From Dryococelus australis (Eukaryota > Arthropoda > Insecta > Phasmatodea > Phasmatidae), in contig CM056998.1 of NCBI GenBank assembly GCA_029891345.1, positions 172,694,332 to 172,758,331 on the forward strand: DNA of 64,000 nucleotides. Direction: 5' to 3'. The notes beneath the pieces were generated by a model that saw nothing but the letters and a program-made list of their open reading frames with translations, was not told the DNA's origin and ran no database searches. A program made the translations under genes and the position numbers. This document shows, in pieces, positions 11,621 to 24,149 of the stretch (positions are counted from its first letter, which is position 1; every line of letters starts with the position of its first letter).

Positions 11621-14600
11621 TCAAAACATAAGACTGATTACATTCGAAAATGATGCTCCGAATCATACCTCCGTTATGCAGTTGATTGCAAGAAGACTTA
11701 ATTTAACGAGTTTTTCTAAACTCGAATCTCGGGTAAGTCATTCGTGTATTTTAATTATCTTGGTACTGTTTCACATGCTTCTGGTTTCATTTCTAATGAT
11801 ATTGCTTTCAATAATACTTCAACGCCTACCTACCATCTAAGCTTTCAAGAACTTCACTAACACTTATTTGCACCAATGTAGAGGGAAGTAGGCTCATTAG
11901 TTATCAATAACATCTTGTTTCTTTGTGATAGGGCCTAGACGACTATACTTCTTCAGAAGAATTAGTTGTATATTACTCTCACACTTTTTAAAGACAGCAA
12001 ACGATGGTCTGTTTCTTATTTTTATTATCCTTTGTTGTTTTTGTGTTCAAGTTTTTGTGCCATATAGTAGGTTTACTGTTACAATGTCGTATGTCTAAAT
12101 TAATAGTTTAGTTAAGTCACTCACTCTAATTGAAAGCGTCATTCGAATATCACTGTAGTTATATTTTGCAGTACTCACACCACACGAAAAAAAACACTTA
12201 CAGTTATTGCTGCGTACTTTTTAAAATATATTTTATGTAGGAAATGTAAGAAAAAATGGCCCTGCAGTCCAGAGACATTGTTAATGGAAAATAACAGCTT
12301 CACAGAATCTTCCATTTATGCAAGGGCACACGGCTATATCTCTACTTCGTCTCGCCAACTCATGAATAAGTATAGCGACTAGCGCAAGGACCAAGAGGTG
12401 CTCCACAAAACACTCGACGCTTAGAAATACTTTGCACAGGAATGTGACTATTGAAGTGCGCCCTGAATGAGCTCAGAAACGGAAGCAAGTGTCGTCTACC
12501 TGGCGCCTGAAGGGCTGTAAAAGACGTCACTTCGGAGATTCGCTTTAGCTCACTATTTATTTTCACGATACGCCTTTTCTAATGGCAGCGCATTCTTCTT
12601 TTTTTTGTCCTTTCGAGAAACACCGGGAAATTTATCGGTCAGATGTAATGCTTAGACAGAAACACATCTTTCTGCAGATCATGTATTTGTATGCTCACAG
12701 TAACTACCACAGACCTGTCGAACAAGTGGAATTTAAACTTGATGAAGACATGGGTACGTTATTATTATGTTAGTCGTTATTGTTAAGCGTATAAATAAAA
12801 AAAAAAAAAAGCCAATTTTTACGTTAGCAAATTTATTCATCCATCTTTTAATAATACGACATTTACATAGATCTCTAACCAACTGTAGGGTATTTGTTGC
12901 ACAAAAATGCGTTTGTGTTAAAATTGTTATTAGTTAATACTATTTCTCACAGGTTCATTTCAAGTTGAATAAATAGCGTCTCAGTTTAACATTCTTCTAC
13001 ATCCCAGTAATGAAAGATTTTCTTTGCACATGGCGTGTAAGTAATATGTAATTCGGTGAATTCCATCAGCACAGCAATTTATAGCTTCAATGGCGTCCTG
13101 ACGTGAAGTTGAATATCTGTTACTTTGACTGATAATATTTTCAGTTCCCCGAATTTATAGTCATCAAAGGGAACTTCACAACTCTGACAGAAATTTGGGC
13201 GCAGATACATTAGAATTTAATCGCCTCTCACCATTGGGAAAGTTTTGTTACGTAAAACTAGGTTTGTTTGGTGCAACGAATAGTTTGTTTGCTGAAACTA
13301 AATTATCTTGCTGATCTTGTTCTGTTGCCCCAAATGTGTAACATTTTGTTGGTACAGTTAAGTAATTGAATTACCGTAGATAAATTAAAGTTTATGTTAT
13401 TCTAAAACCAATTCTAAAACAACATCGAGGTATGAACTCGCAACATTGGTGCCTGAACACTGCCTTAGAAACCACTGATAAAGTGTGTAATGTTTATACG
13501 TGATATATTTTACTAATGCAAAGCATTTACGCAAATAAATATTTTCGTATTTTACAGATATAATTACTTTTTCGATTATTGTTGAGCTTGTTTCATTAGG
13601 GTTGTTTATACCATTTTTGCAACCGAATGACCCGATTAACCGCAGTCAGTCAAATAAATTACACTACTGAAGCAAGCTGAAATTTTTGCCGCCACAAATT
13701 CCGTAGTGATAGACATTCTCTTTATGCACGGAGCAGCCAAGTAAATGTTTGGCTCAATAAATTACTTTTAAATGATTCGTTCGCTTCAAGGGAACTAATA
13801 CAGATGCTTGGAGGAAGAGTCAATTAGTTGAGTAAACAAAATGTTGTTCAGTTTAAAGCAATAATTTTCAAATAATTCCTTTTTGTATTTGCAACGTGTA
13901 CATTTCTTTCAGTGCATCAGCTCGATTTTCCAAGTGCTTGGCGGTTCAGTCTGGCCCAACCTGTAATGCAGATGGCAACTCTAAACCACTGCAGCATCAC
14001 CACGCCTGAACATTGGGAACACCACGATTCCCACTAAAGCGGCTTAAAATATTTAAGAACACGAAATCATAACAACAGCTTATACCGTGAACTCCAGCAT
14101 TACAAGCAAGCAAAATGGTTTCACTGGCCAGCAACATGGCGCGATGCAGTTCGCCAATCACACCGAGAAGAAAATTTGGTTGTAGGGAACATCTAGGCTG
14201 TTAAGGGAAAGGAATATGATTACTTGTAGGTATCATCAAAAAATTGTTAACATACTGTAGAGAGTAATAACGACAGAACTGTTCGTCGTTGTCCTTTGTA
14301 TTTGCTGCTGTATGTACACGGTAAATTTTTTTTCGGTATATTACCATACCGGGATATAGAAATGATGATAAAGTGTGTCTGGTAAAATAATTTCCCATGC
14401 ATTTATACCACGATTCCTAAACTGTTTCTGAAAACGTGAAATGTGTGTGATAAGTTCCAAACATATTTGGGATTATTGCAAATACAGTTACCGAGAGTCA
14501 CATTCGGAATCGTTCGGTTTCCCTCGGCCACACGCGTTGTGCAGCAGGGATCATGATTGGTGCTTTCGTCGATCGTCACATGTCTTACGTCCGCTGTGCG

Positions 14601-15940
14601 AAGTTAGCCATTTTATCTCGTGATTTCGGTATTTTAGAAGATTGATGGAGTAGTGGTTATTCTCGTCAAATTACGGTTGTCTTAGGTAAGTCACTAATAA
14701 TTGATAATATTTCTCACATCTTTCTTGTCGCAGAAATGCTTCATGCATGTTAGAATGTAGGAATACATGGCTTCAGTTTATCTGTTTGTATCTGCTTAGG
14801 TGTTGTAAATTTCGTTAAATGTACATTTGTAAAGATATTTCCATTCTTTAGATTGGTTGACGAACGTGAAAAGTAATAGTAAAATGAGGTTAAAATCTCG
14901 CCTTCGTAGGCTTCCCACACAGCTGAATTCCGGGAGCTGAAAATGTTGCAAAGAAAATTAATACTGTAAAAAGTAAAATAAAAACATATAATTTTAATAC
15001 CTGGAAACCACACACAATCGTGTACATAACTTTTATCATTTCTCAATGTACAACAGCTAAAGCTAACCTAAATTTATTTGGGAGAATCCAAAATTATCTT
15101 AAATTGAAGTAGGCCTAGCTACCTACCTGTATGCTAAGATAGGTCTAGTTGGGGAATCATTATTTTCAGTGTATAACGTTTCTGGTACGCCCAGAAACAT
15201 TACTTTACTATTACTTTACTGTACCATAACCATTAAAAACCCAAAAATATAAAAAAAAAATGTTTTGCAACAGTAGGCCTAATGTGAGTAATCTAATGAT
15301 AAGTTGTTGCAATAGGGCCATATTTTGTTGAAATAAATAAATAATTATTCCCCCATTACTAGAAATTTTCTATTCAGAATACAGTTATTGCAGTCACAAT
15401 TATTAGCGATGAACAGCATTAGTAGAATCTGACAATAACAACATTTTCTTTTTGTTATAATATTAAGCTTTTGCCTAGTCACTTGGACTGTGGTTACTAT
15501 TGTTAATTACTGCTCAAAGAAACTGTTATCAAAATTAAAATATAGGCTAATGTTTCAGATTTACAAAATGGGTTTTTTTTTTTGTAGCCCCTGTTCACTA
15601 CAGAATTCCTTTGAATTGTCCATTGTTTCATCAAGAAAGTGGATGCAGTTATTGTAAGAACACCATGCGCTGCTTGAGTGAGAAATATTGAGTTAGGGCA
15701 CAGTAATACATGTTTGGCGTTTATGTGGGTTGCTTTTGTAAATACCTAGTTGCAAGCTTTTAATTTTTTTAAATTGAATAATAATTTATTGCATATTATT
15801 TTACATTTTCCTATATTTGAAAACATTTATTAGCTGAGTTCATCTTAAGTGATTATGCGACTGTAAAAATTAGCAATTGAATCGAGTGTGCAGTGTAATT
15901 ATTCAGAATATGGGTTTTTCGGCCTTGTAATTTGGGGGGG
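11621..15940. other. Long non-coding stretch; possible tRNA-like patch at ~13425-13510
   Basis: Some 4.3 kb of AT-rich DNA with no gene I can support. Short open frames (for example 12582-12773 plus and 14750-15046 minus) are low-complexity or without recognisable homology. On the minus strand about 13485 to 13430 reads GTTTCTAAGGCAGTGTTCAG and then GCGAGTTCATACC, which resembles a tRNA anticodon arm and B-box. A decayed SINE is possible. A few T/A homopolymer runs are present. Confidence 0.4.
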
Positions 15941-15944
15941 AAAG

Positions 15945-16125
15945 GGGGAGGGGGAAGAAAATCTACCCAGAAAATGATATACATATAATGACATTACTTA
16001 TCACACAGAACATGAATTTACTAGAGACATCACATTATTCACTGTACATACTAACCAAATGCGATGGCGGAAAGGTTTACAAAGATTGGGAAAATTGGGG
16101 TAAAACACATAATTATGTAGGTATA
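15945..16125 (+). repeat. Diverged arm related to the adjacent fold-back element
   Basis: Contains 'cacagaacatgaatttacta', 'aaagattgggaaaattgggg' and 'taaaacac', matching in order the long inverted arms at 16237-16410 and 16905-17081. Likely an older copy or half copy of the same family next to the intact one. Confidence 0.45.
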
Positions 16126-16236
16126 ATTTTTGTATACACATGTGGTTTGCTGCGCTAAATACAGGAAGCCGTAACGTAACTACGTAGCTTCACTATTGTT
16201 GGATGACAGCAGTGTGTGTTCGTGTGTGCGTAGTTC

Positions 16237-16728
16237 TTAATAATAGAGGCTTTTTCGAAGAAAAAAAATCTCTGAAAGCTCTACAATTCCACTCTACTAT
16301 TTACACAGAACACAAATTTACTTGGGCTATCAACATTTTAAAAATTTAAACCCCAAAAAACGATAGTGGGCAGGGCTATAAGATCAGGGAAATTTTGGGG
16401 TAAAAAAATATTTCAAAAATATACCCAGGCCTACATACGTTTTCATGATAAAATTTTACCCCTCAATTTCCCTCCAGTTCATAGCCCTCCCCACTATCGT
16501 ATTTCTAAATTGTATTGGTAACATTGTCAATTTAGGTAATTTTCAGTGCAATATTTTTGTAATTAAATATGTTTTCATCATACAATATCACAAAAACATT
16601 ACAAACAACACGAAAATATTTAATTGCAAATCACACACGCATATTATTTCTCAGTGCAAATGGGCGACATATGAAAATCATTTATGGCGAAATTCCAAGC
16701 TCGCTGATGCGTGACGCTTCGAGTCACC

Positions 16729-16759
<31 letters not shown>

Positions 16760-17081
16760 CCGGCGAGGTTGAATCACTGTTTTGGGGATTTACTCCCCTG
16801 CTGACGCTGGAACTCTGGCTCTGTGCATAATGTTTGGCTACGCTTGTACAGTCCTTTGCAATTTAACATATTTCCGTGAATAAATATTACATCATGTACA
16901 TATGTTTCACTGGTTTTACCCCACAATTTCCCTGATCTTCATAGCCCTCCCCAATATTGTTTTTGGAGTTTCTATTGGTCAAATGTTGATAGCGCTAGTA
17001 AATTTGTGTTCTGTGTAATTAGTAGAGGGGAATTATACCACTTTCCGTGATATATTTTTTCGAAACAGTCCCTATTCTTAA
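16237..17081. mobile_element. Fold-back/MITE element with ~175 bp inverted arms and TTAA ends
   Basis: The arm at 16237-16410 and the reverse complement of 16905-17081 share an ordered set of blocks: TTAA at the tip, 'AATAGRGRCTKTTTCGAA', 'ctacta.ttacacagaacac', 'aaatttact..g.gctatcaa', then 'gatcagggaaattktggggt'. Both tips sit on TTAA (16237-16240 and 17078-17081), which suits a piggyBac-type target duplication, although the superfamily is inferred. An extra inverted sub-arm occurs at about 16445-16530. The middle holds a long A run (16731-16757). No transposase reading frame, so it is non-autonomous. Confidence 0.65.
16735..16855 (+). repeat. Dispersed ~115 bp repeat with A-run head, copy 1
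   Basis: After an A run, the blocks 'ttgaatcactgttttggg', 'atttactcccctgctgacgc' and 'aatgtttggctacgcttg' match 18279-18393 ('ttgaatcattgttttggt', 'atttaactccgctgctggtg', 'aatgtttggccatgcttg'). Lies inside the fold-back element, so it may be a piece of another insertion carried within it. Confidence 0.5.
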
Positions 17082-18278
17082 GAATTGCGGAAATATGAAA
17101 TAACTGTTACTCACCCAATTAATAGTATTACGTTGTATCCACGACACAATGTGTACCCTATCCGACGAATTTCCAGACACACTCACATTACTGAACAAAT
17201 ATTATAATTTAAATAACTATGTATATATTAGCACATAAAAACTTGTATTTTCACACGATTATTTGATTTAACACGTCTAACCGAATGAATTGCATTTAAA
17301 ACTCACGTTCATGCTTTTACACTTTGGTTCTGAAAATTCCCACAATGCAATGTGCAGTGTAATGTGTAATGGCGACTCACGTTATGTATAAACACCATAT
17401 CGGAACCTGTTCGTATATGTTGTACTATATGTATATTTTTGATTCTACTAGTTATACACTGCGTAGTTTACTCCTTTCGTGAATATAGACAAGGTATTCC
17501 TACAGTTATTCACCAGAATTACATAATCTTCCGACACTGTTTGATACCTGTGTTGTATACCTGTATAACCTCAGCGTCGCGGCATAAATATGCCCCATAT
17601 ATGAGGTTTTACACATTAAGTATTCATAGAAAACAGTATTTTTACATGCAAAATAATTCAGCGACCCGATGTAAATATATTCTACGTAAATTAGAGCCTA
17701 TAGGTGTTTTATTGCATAAACACAGCAATCTTGATAACCCTCTTCCCTATCACACTTTATTATTGTTACAGAGAATTACTTGAAGCCTCTCCAAAATTCC
17801 TAGTAATTATGATTACTAATTACCACATCTAACATATTCAGGTATTATTTTCCTGATTTCCGGGGCTAAAACGCTATCAAGAATTACCATGTGTATACGA
17901 CGCGCCGTAGTGCTTCGAAACGTATGCCTTATTTTAGTTTATATGTAGGGACAGTAGTTTTTCACGATAATATTTCAAGACCAGTTTTACCCTAAAACAT
18001 TTTTGTTCATATGCTCTTTCGTGGATGGATGATTTTAAATGTCACGTGACTCGAGTGTCTGTCTGTGAATCAGTATCTGAGTATTTCATTATGACAGGCT
18101 GAGTCAAATGTCTTCTCACGTAGACATGCGTCCAATAACCAAAAGAAGCTGTGGTTGTGAACGTAGGATATTGAAGTCTAGCATGGACGTAAAGATTTTT
18201 GCGAAAAATACCTGCCCCTATTTATATGTCCAATTATTCCAAGTTCTGCGGATGCAAGAAAGCTTCAAGCTCTATACC
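17082..18278. other. Non-coding, no feature seen
   Basis: AT-rich DNA. A 114-codon plus-strand frame at 17439-17783 has no resemblance to any family I know and low-complexity composition, so I do not call it a gene. Confidence 0.45.
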
Positions 18279-18393
18279 TGAAAGAAAAAAAACCAGCCGT
18301 CTTAACTTGAATCATTGTTTTGGTGATTTAACTCCGCTGCTGGTGCTGGAACCCTGGCTCAGTGCAAAATGTTTGGCCATGCTTGAAAAGTAG
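18279..18393 (+). repeat. Dispersed ~115 bp repeat with A-run head, copy 2
   Basis: Second copy of the sequence at 16735-16855, again preceded by an A-rich run ('aaagaaaaaaaa'). The A run sits at the 5' side as read here, so on the minus strand it would be a 3' T run; a reversed retroposon tail is not excluded if the element is read the other way. Confidence 0.5.
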
Positions 18394-20191
18394 GTTTCAG
18401 CGCTAGATGTTTATGCTTGAATATCAATTAGTCAGGATCGCAGTAAAAACTACAACCTATTCTGACATTGGGTTTAATCTAGTTAGGTGTTTTGCATTTT
18501 AAATGGCTGGCAACAGCAGTATGTAAGCCCTTCAATGCAATACTACACAGTACAATTCACTACACTTAATTTCCACGCAAAAACTAGTGTATAAATTATG
18601 TTATGCACTCACCCATGTAAGTGGTGATTTATTGCTGATAAGGCTCATATAGGACACATTAATGTCTATTCAATATGACAAAACCGCACAAATACTCTTA
18701 TTTCAGCGCAATAAATATATTTTAACATTTCACACCAACACAGTTGCAAAGAAACACACTACTTTCGCACAGTAATGTGATTAAACATGCCAGATAGAAA
18801 AAATCACAATGAAACCCACTTAATAGCACTCGTAAATCACAAACCTACTAAATGGATATTTTTTTACTTCTACTAATATGTTACGTTGTAAAACCCTGAG
18901 AATAAACATCCATTAATGTTAATTAGGATTTACTGTTTTTCTGGCACTGTCTGTTTGTGTAATGATTTAGTCGAGAATAGCGGTATGATTGTCATCATAA
19001 CTGAAACTTAATCTAAAACTGCTGATTTAAAACACGATAATATTAAAAACACTTTTGTGTGTTGGAAACACTAATACGAAACTTCACATTTTGACACACA
19101 CAAGTTGGGAAGCTAACACATGTCACCACGGTCATATACTACTCTTTAAACTTGAAGATTTCTAATTTCAACAGTTATGCATTTGATGTATTGTCAGAGT
19201 ACATAATTACGAAACAAGAAAATACCAATGAGCAATACAAGTCTACAATGACAATAATATGGTTAAATAAGACTGACGTGAGTTTTGTTCGTGCTCAAAC
19301 TGCATGTCTGCAACTAAACGTAATTTGTTGTAACAACAACTTTTATTTGATGTTTGTTGAGTTTAGGAGGTAATACAAAATACGCCAACTGTATTAACTT
19401 CTGTAATGCACCTGACTGGTAAACACAAGTGAAGCCAAATTCATACATTAATTAGCCTGTTCGTGCGAGTTTTATCACGCACACTCGCAAAGTGTTAGTT
19501 ACAGTGATTGGAAAAGCAACTGTTTACAAAACTGATTTAGTTGTAGCAACATTCCAGCTTCTTGATGTGCATGATGGTAGCGAACTTTGTAATTTTCCCA
19601 CAGATGTGTACTTCAACAAGATGGCCACCTTTTTGGTGCTTATGGGAGTAGGCGCCAAATCCAGACGTTTGGCCTCAGTACAGCATGTTGCAAAATGTAA
19701 TGAACTAGGCCTAATAAAAAATCCTCAGCAATAGATTAAGAAAGGGTGAGAGCGATGCTTCATGTGTATTGACTTACATGTTTAAATAGTTATACCTCTA
19801 GTATTAATAGAAATTTACTTAATTTTTTACTCTGATGTCAGTTTGTTCAAGCATTGTTATCCAATAATATATCTGCCATATTGTCTTGTAAGCAAAACAT
19901 TAATTGGCGTAAGTTTGACATTTACTCAGCATCTAAGCTGATAATTTTGTAAATATTTAATAACTATACCAAATATTTCAGTATACTTTTTCCACCGTCT
20001 TATTCATTGAACTATACAACAATCTCTTAAACAAAGATAACCAATGTACGTATAGAGTTATACTTATCGAGAAGCACTAGAGATAAAATGATAAAAATAC
20101 AGTATAGATTGCATAAGCAAAACTGGATTACTATCATTTCATAAAAAAAAAAAACCGATTGCAAAAACATGTTCAATGCCAGCTGGGTTGG
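18394..20191. other. Non-coding; one unassigned 80-codon frame at 19492-19734
   Basis: AT-rich sequence. The frame at 19492-19734 (plus) opens with GTG rather than ATG and its product resembles nothing that I recognise. It is noted only because it is less biased in composition than its surroundings. No splice context or neighbouring exon supports it. Confidence 0.35.
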
Positions 20192-20558
20192 TATACAATG
20201 TTCTCTGTAAAGTGAGCAATTTTGAATTCAACCTTTGAAAAAGTCAGTGACCTTACTTACATATGTTTTACGGCCACACTGACTGGCGTGCACTTAGTAA
20301 AGTTGCTATAGGATGTTCATGGTAAAGTGAGCACCTTTGAAAGCCCTGCTAAAGTTCTACTTTCTTGCCCATTATGTAACCTTCCACCACATGTAAACAA
20401 ACATTGCCATGTGACTGCCATGTGATTACCACATGTCAAAACCAATGATTACATTTCAGGACTGGTTAAATGTTTTGGACCCTATGTGTTGAACATTTAT
20501 AACTAATTAGATAATAATTGTAGTACACAATACTCATGAAGTGTGTAAATGTGTGCAA
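20192..20558. mobile_element. MITE family A, left part interrupted by a reversed A end
   Basis: 20192-20305 is the 5' end of a family A MITE (GTTCTCTGTAAAGTGAGCAA, then 'caacctttgaaaaagtcagtg' and 'cacttagtaaagttg'). At 20308 a second A terminus begins in the opposite orientation (TATAGGATGTTCATGG, 'gaaagccctgctaaag', 'aaacattgccatg') and decays before 20558. The junction 'aagttg-cTA' is the same internal site used by another insertion at 53643. Confidence 0.65.
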
Positions 20559-20977
20559 GGGCTGTTCACGATAAAGTTAGCACTTTTGAAATCAATCTTA
20601 GAAAAACGTCACTGCCTCTGCCTGCATACACTTTAACGGGCGCACTGAGTGACATGCGCCCAGTAAAGTTGGTAACGATGAATGGAAGTCAGTTCCATAT
20701 CTTAACGTAAAAAAAAATGTCAGGTAACCGTTTGTGATATCTTGTATTATTTCTTTCACTTTCTGTTTTTTAATGCATCGAAGTGTTAAAATGAGCAGAT
20801 TTACAAAACATTTTTTTTCTAATAACTTCACAGTTTCACTTGACCGACGCATGAATAAAGTAACGAGGCCCATGGCAATGTAAATTTTGTATAAGTCGGA
20901 AGAATATACAAATGTCTATACAAGTAGATTGTGAGCAGAGCTTTCAAAAGTGCTCGTTTTACAGTGAACAGCCTATA
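20559..20977 (+). mobile_element. MITE family A, complete copy
   Basis: About 419 bases with terminal inverted repeats: left GGGCTGTTCACGATAAAG, right (reversed) TATAGGCTGTTCACTGTAAA. The interior includes 'aacgggcgcactgagtgaca', 'gcgcccagtaaagttggtaa', 'gaccgacgcatgaataaagt' and 'aagcagagctttcaaaagtg'. No coding capacity; the short open frame across it is incidental. TA-bounded ends and shared termini with family B suggest one Tc1/mariner-like transposase moved both. Confidence 0.8.
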
Positions 20978-22389
20978 TATGTATATACATATATAAAAAA
21001 CATGGAACATGTATATTATATATAAAGACATATAAAATATACAATAAGAAAACATATTTAAAATATGTAATATATATATAACCATCTGAGTCCCGTCAAA
21101 GCTCCGACGGACAAAAACTTTACAAAACGAACAACAAACGAATGAAAAAAATGAACGCCCTAGCGATGAAGTCGTGGAAAGAGTGAAATCGTAAACATTA
21201 ATTAAGCTTGGGCACCGAACAAGGAACAACACGCCACGTTCAGAAAGGGACACGTAACGCGACATCATAGCTAAGCCGAAACATAATTTGGAAGGGCAGC
21301 CAAAACCATATTTTGAAATAAACTAGCACTACGGCACACCCAAGGTACAATACCACTTGCCGCACAAATTACCAAACATTTAAAAACTCTACCGCAAACT
21401 TAACGTTTCCCACGACTCACTATTTTCTAAGTGCACCATCGCTCTGTAGCGTGACTAGTAAAACGTCACCTCGAAAACTGGGTGCTGTGTTTGACCTCAG
21501 CTGACCAAAGTGAAGTGCAACTAAGTCATCCGGAAAATACATACCTCTTGTAGGCATAAGGTAGCGGCGTAACGTAACAGACGTCTGCAGCGCATAACGT
21601 TGGCAGCGAGGCTACGCAAGGCCGTAAATAAACTACCACTGCCAATCAAAAAAATTGGTACACACGAAGGGGAAAGGGGAAGGCAGGGGGGCAGAACCTG
21701 GAGGAAAATCGAGGGGATATGAGCAGAGCAAAGAGTACATGACTGCACAAAAGTAGATGACTCTAATAAATTTAAAGTGACTGCGCTAACCCCGCAGTAT
21801 ATAAAAATATGTAGTATATAAAAAGTAAAATATATAGAATATATGCATGTACATGTACATTATAAAGATAGTTTTATGTGCACATTTTTAAATAGACATG
21901 AATATACATCGATATATTACATATGTATAAAATAAATTAATTTATACTAAAAATATGAACATAACAAATACATGTATGTATATGTACATACTTTTTCTCA
22001 CATAGTTACTCTGTGTTCATACCCTTCTGAGAACACCCCCGTCCCCCCAATAAAAAGAACTGAATATTCATATTGTGAATTGAAGTGGAAACAGAAAGGT
22101 ATACCAAGCTTGTAACTGGCACCACCTTAATTAGTAATGACAAAATAATTCTAGAAATCATGTATATTATTTATAGCTAAGTGAAATACTGATCCGGTGA
22201 TGGCTACATTTCATGTATCTCTGGTCGCACAAATTGGTGCGACATTTCCTTTTTGTAAAACACACAGACCTCGAGAAACCAATTTTACAGGTAAAGTGAA
22301 TGGTCCCTCATAATTGTCGTGGTTCCTTCATTGTAATACCTGCAGTAAAACTGAAAACTTAAATAAGAAAAGTATTTAAAGAATATTAC
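20978..22389. other. Non-coding; AT dinucleotide-rich tracts
   Basis: 20975-21085 and 21795-21990 are TA-rich with imperfect (TATG/TACA)n runs. The intervening 21090-21780 is less AT-rich and CpG-containing but shows no recognisable coding frame on either strand. The protease and capsid genes expected to the left of Polinton fossil 1 are not visible here, so that fossil is truncated at about 22.3 kb. Confidence 0.45.
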
Positions 22390-22985
22390 GATAGCTATCA
22401 TACTTCCATTGTGTCTTTGGGCCTCGGTCAATTGCTTCCATTCGTTCGATAATGTGTTTATGGCTCGAGCGATACCACTCGTGGCTCCGATTAGGCCTTC
22501 AAGGGCTGCGAGTGTGGGCTAAAGCAATGGAAAAAATCCAACGGTAGATATTTTCTTAGACTTTGCAGCTTTTCTTCTTTTTGTAACTGCTTTTATTTTC
22601 CCCTGTGCTTTCTTTTGCTCTTATCCCCCATACCCATCTTCACTTTGACATTCATCAAGATGGAAACACCCCATGCTGCTATTTATCCTCCGAGGCCGGC
22701 ATCTGGTGATCTTCTTATTTCGTCCGACTTCTGAGCAAGTATCTTGTCTGCCTGGTGTCTGGCTTGCACATCCTTGTGCTGGGAATAGGCAATGTCGTGC
22801 TGCTTGCATGCGTCGTCCAGGGCGTTTATGCCTGTCTTGTGTTGCATGACAGCCTTTTAGCTGACTTGGTTCCTGGCCCACAGAACATGTATCCGGGAAT
22901 GTGCAGCTCGAATGGTAGACTGTTGATCAATGTATCGATGACCCTGGTTCCAGCTACGGTGTTACCTCTTCGAGGCATCATTGTG
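22390..22985 (-). pseudogene. Fossil Polinton PLA2-domain structural protein
   Basis: The minus strand at about 22900-22760 encodes the hallmark blocks of the Polinton phospholipase A2-like domain: a CGPGTK calcium-loop motif (about 22862-22885) followed by a C..HDIAYS dyad block (about 22770-22805). Toward its C terminus (about 22520-22400) is an Ala/Gly-rich 'GATSGIARAI' helix followed by 'EAQRHN', typical of the same family. In intact relatives this protein belongs to the virion and may help membrane exit, by analogy with parvovirus VP1. It runs away from the ATPase on the opposite strand, the same head-to-head arrangement as in fossil 2. Broken. Confidence 0.8.
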
Positions 22986-23038
22986 AACTTAGCGAGAAAA
23001 GTATAAAAACGGACCTTTTATACATTTTTGTTTCAGTG

Positions 23039-23232
23039 TCATTCTAGACTTGGCACAGTACAGACATATCACATATTGCAATATGAAATTTAAGTGCAAT
23101 TTCTGCCAGAGACAGTTTACTCGGTGTGATAACTTGAAAAGACATTCTAAAATTTGCTTTTTGTCATCAAGAGGCTTGTATATGCTATCTCCTCCTCCCC
23201 CCTGCTCCTCCTCCCCCTCCCCCAATGTATGA
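23039..23232 (+). pseudogene. C2H2 zinc-finger fragment
   Basis: One classical finger reads FKCNFCQRQFTRCDNLKRH with spacing C-x2-C-x12-H-x4-C (the last ligand is C within 'HSKICF'). It is followed by a proline-rich tail (CCTCCT-rich DNA at 23190-23222). The DNA upstream, 'cattctagacttgg', is shared with the zinc-finger segment at 45285. In Polintons such fingers are often fused to or precede the pre-polymerase region, and here that partner is absent. Its position between the PLA2 and ATPase genes is unlike fossil 2, so a rearrangement or a nested fragment is likely. Confidence 0.65.
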
Positions 23233-23329
23233 TATCATACAAGCATACATCATAACAGTATACAGATCATTAAACAAGATGTTACTATACCCATACACAT
23301 ACATGCTGACGATGAAGTATCTCCCATGA

Positions 23330-23900
23330 ATCATGACATGAAAACCTATTTCCGAATACAGCAAGTTGCATCATCGCAGGACCATCAAATTGTCGGAAAA
23401 CAGGTGTCCTACTGAGCCTGTTGGAAGAAGAGAATGGTCTCTGGTTCGAGAACGTTTACCTATACTCCAAATCACTCCAGCAACTGTAATACCGGCGATT
23501 GGCACGAATACTGCAGGCCGTGGAAGGCATGGGTTATTTCCCATGCAGGGATAACGAAGCTATCGTACCTCCGAACAAAGCACTGCGAAACTCGATATTT
23601 GTCTTTGATGACATTGCTTGCGAGAAAAAGACTTGCAATTAAGAAAATTTAATCATGGGATGGCATGCATGTGTGGACTGTGTGTACCTTGGCCAGACGT
23701 ATTTGTGCATACCCAAACAGATGCTTCGCGATAATTCTAATGTGTTGGTGATGTTTCGCATGGACGACACTGATTTACGTCACTATTGCGACGATCATGT
23801 AAATATGGACATGATGCTATCAGATTTCAAACACATGTGTGCTTCGGGATGGAAAGACTAATACAGATTTTGGACGATCGTAAGGACTAGCACCTATATA
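23330..23900 (+). pseudogene. Fossil Polinton packaging ATPase (A32/FtsK-like)
   Basis: Two regions are diagnostic. A P-loop region lies around 23365-23410 and is followed by the block 'NVYLYSKSLQQ'-like at about 23445. A C-terminal region at 23655-23861 reads YLGQTYLCIPKQMLRDN, then VMFRMDDTDLRHY and DDHVNMDM, typical of Polinton ATPases. The intact enzyme would pump DNA into capsids. It is broken in several places. The minus-strand ATPase at 40090-40620 matches block for block. Confidence 0.82.
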
Positions 23901-24149
23901 ATGGGAGGTACAGGCGTGGGTTAGATCAGTTCATCATGAGCCATCGAGAATGAGTTACAGTATATCGCAATTCGGGCAGAGTAGCCTCAAGATACACCAT
24001 CATAAAGACAATGATGATGGTTGTCTCGTACCAGGGGATGATGGAACTTGTGATGCTGGTAGAAGAATAATTGAAAAATTGGCGAACCCTAACAATCTGG
24101 GAATGCTGCTACTAAACATTTCGTCCTCGAAACTGGTACTGACATAATT

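Noticed and set aside
19492-19734. 80-codon plus-strand frame as a small gene
   Set aside because: GTG start, no splice or promoter context and no recognisable homology; kept only as a note in the spacer entry.
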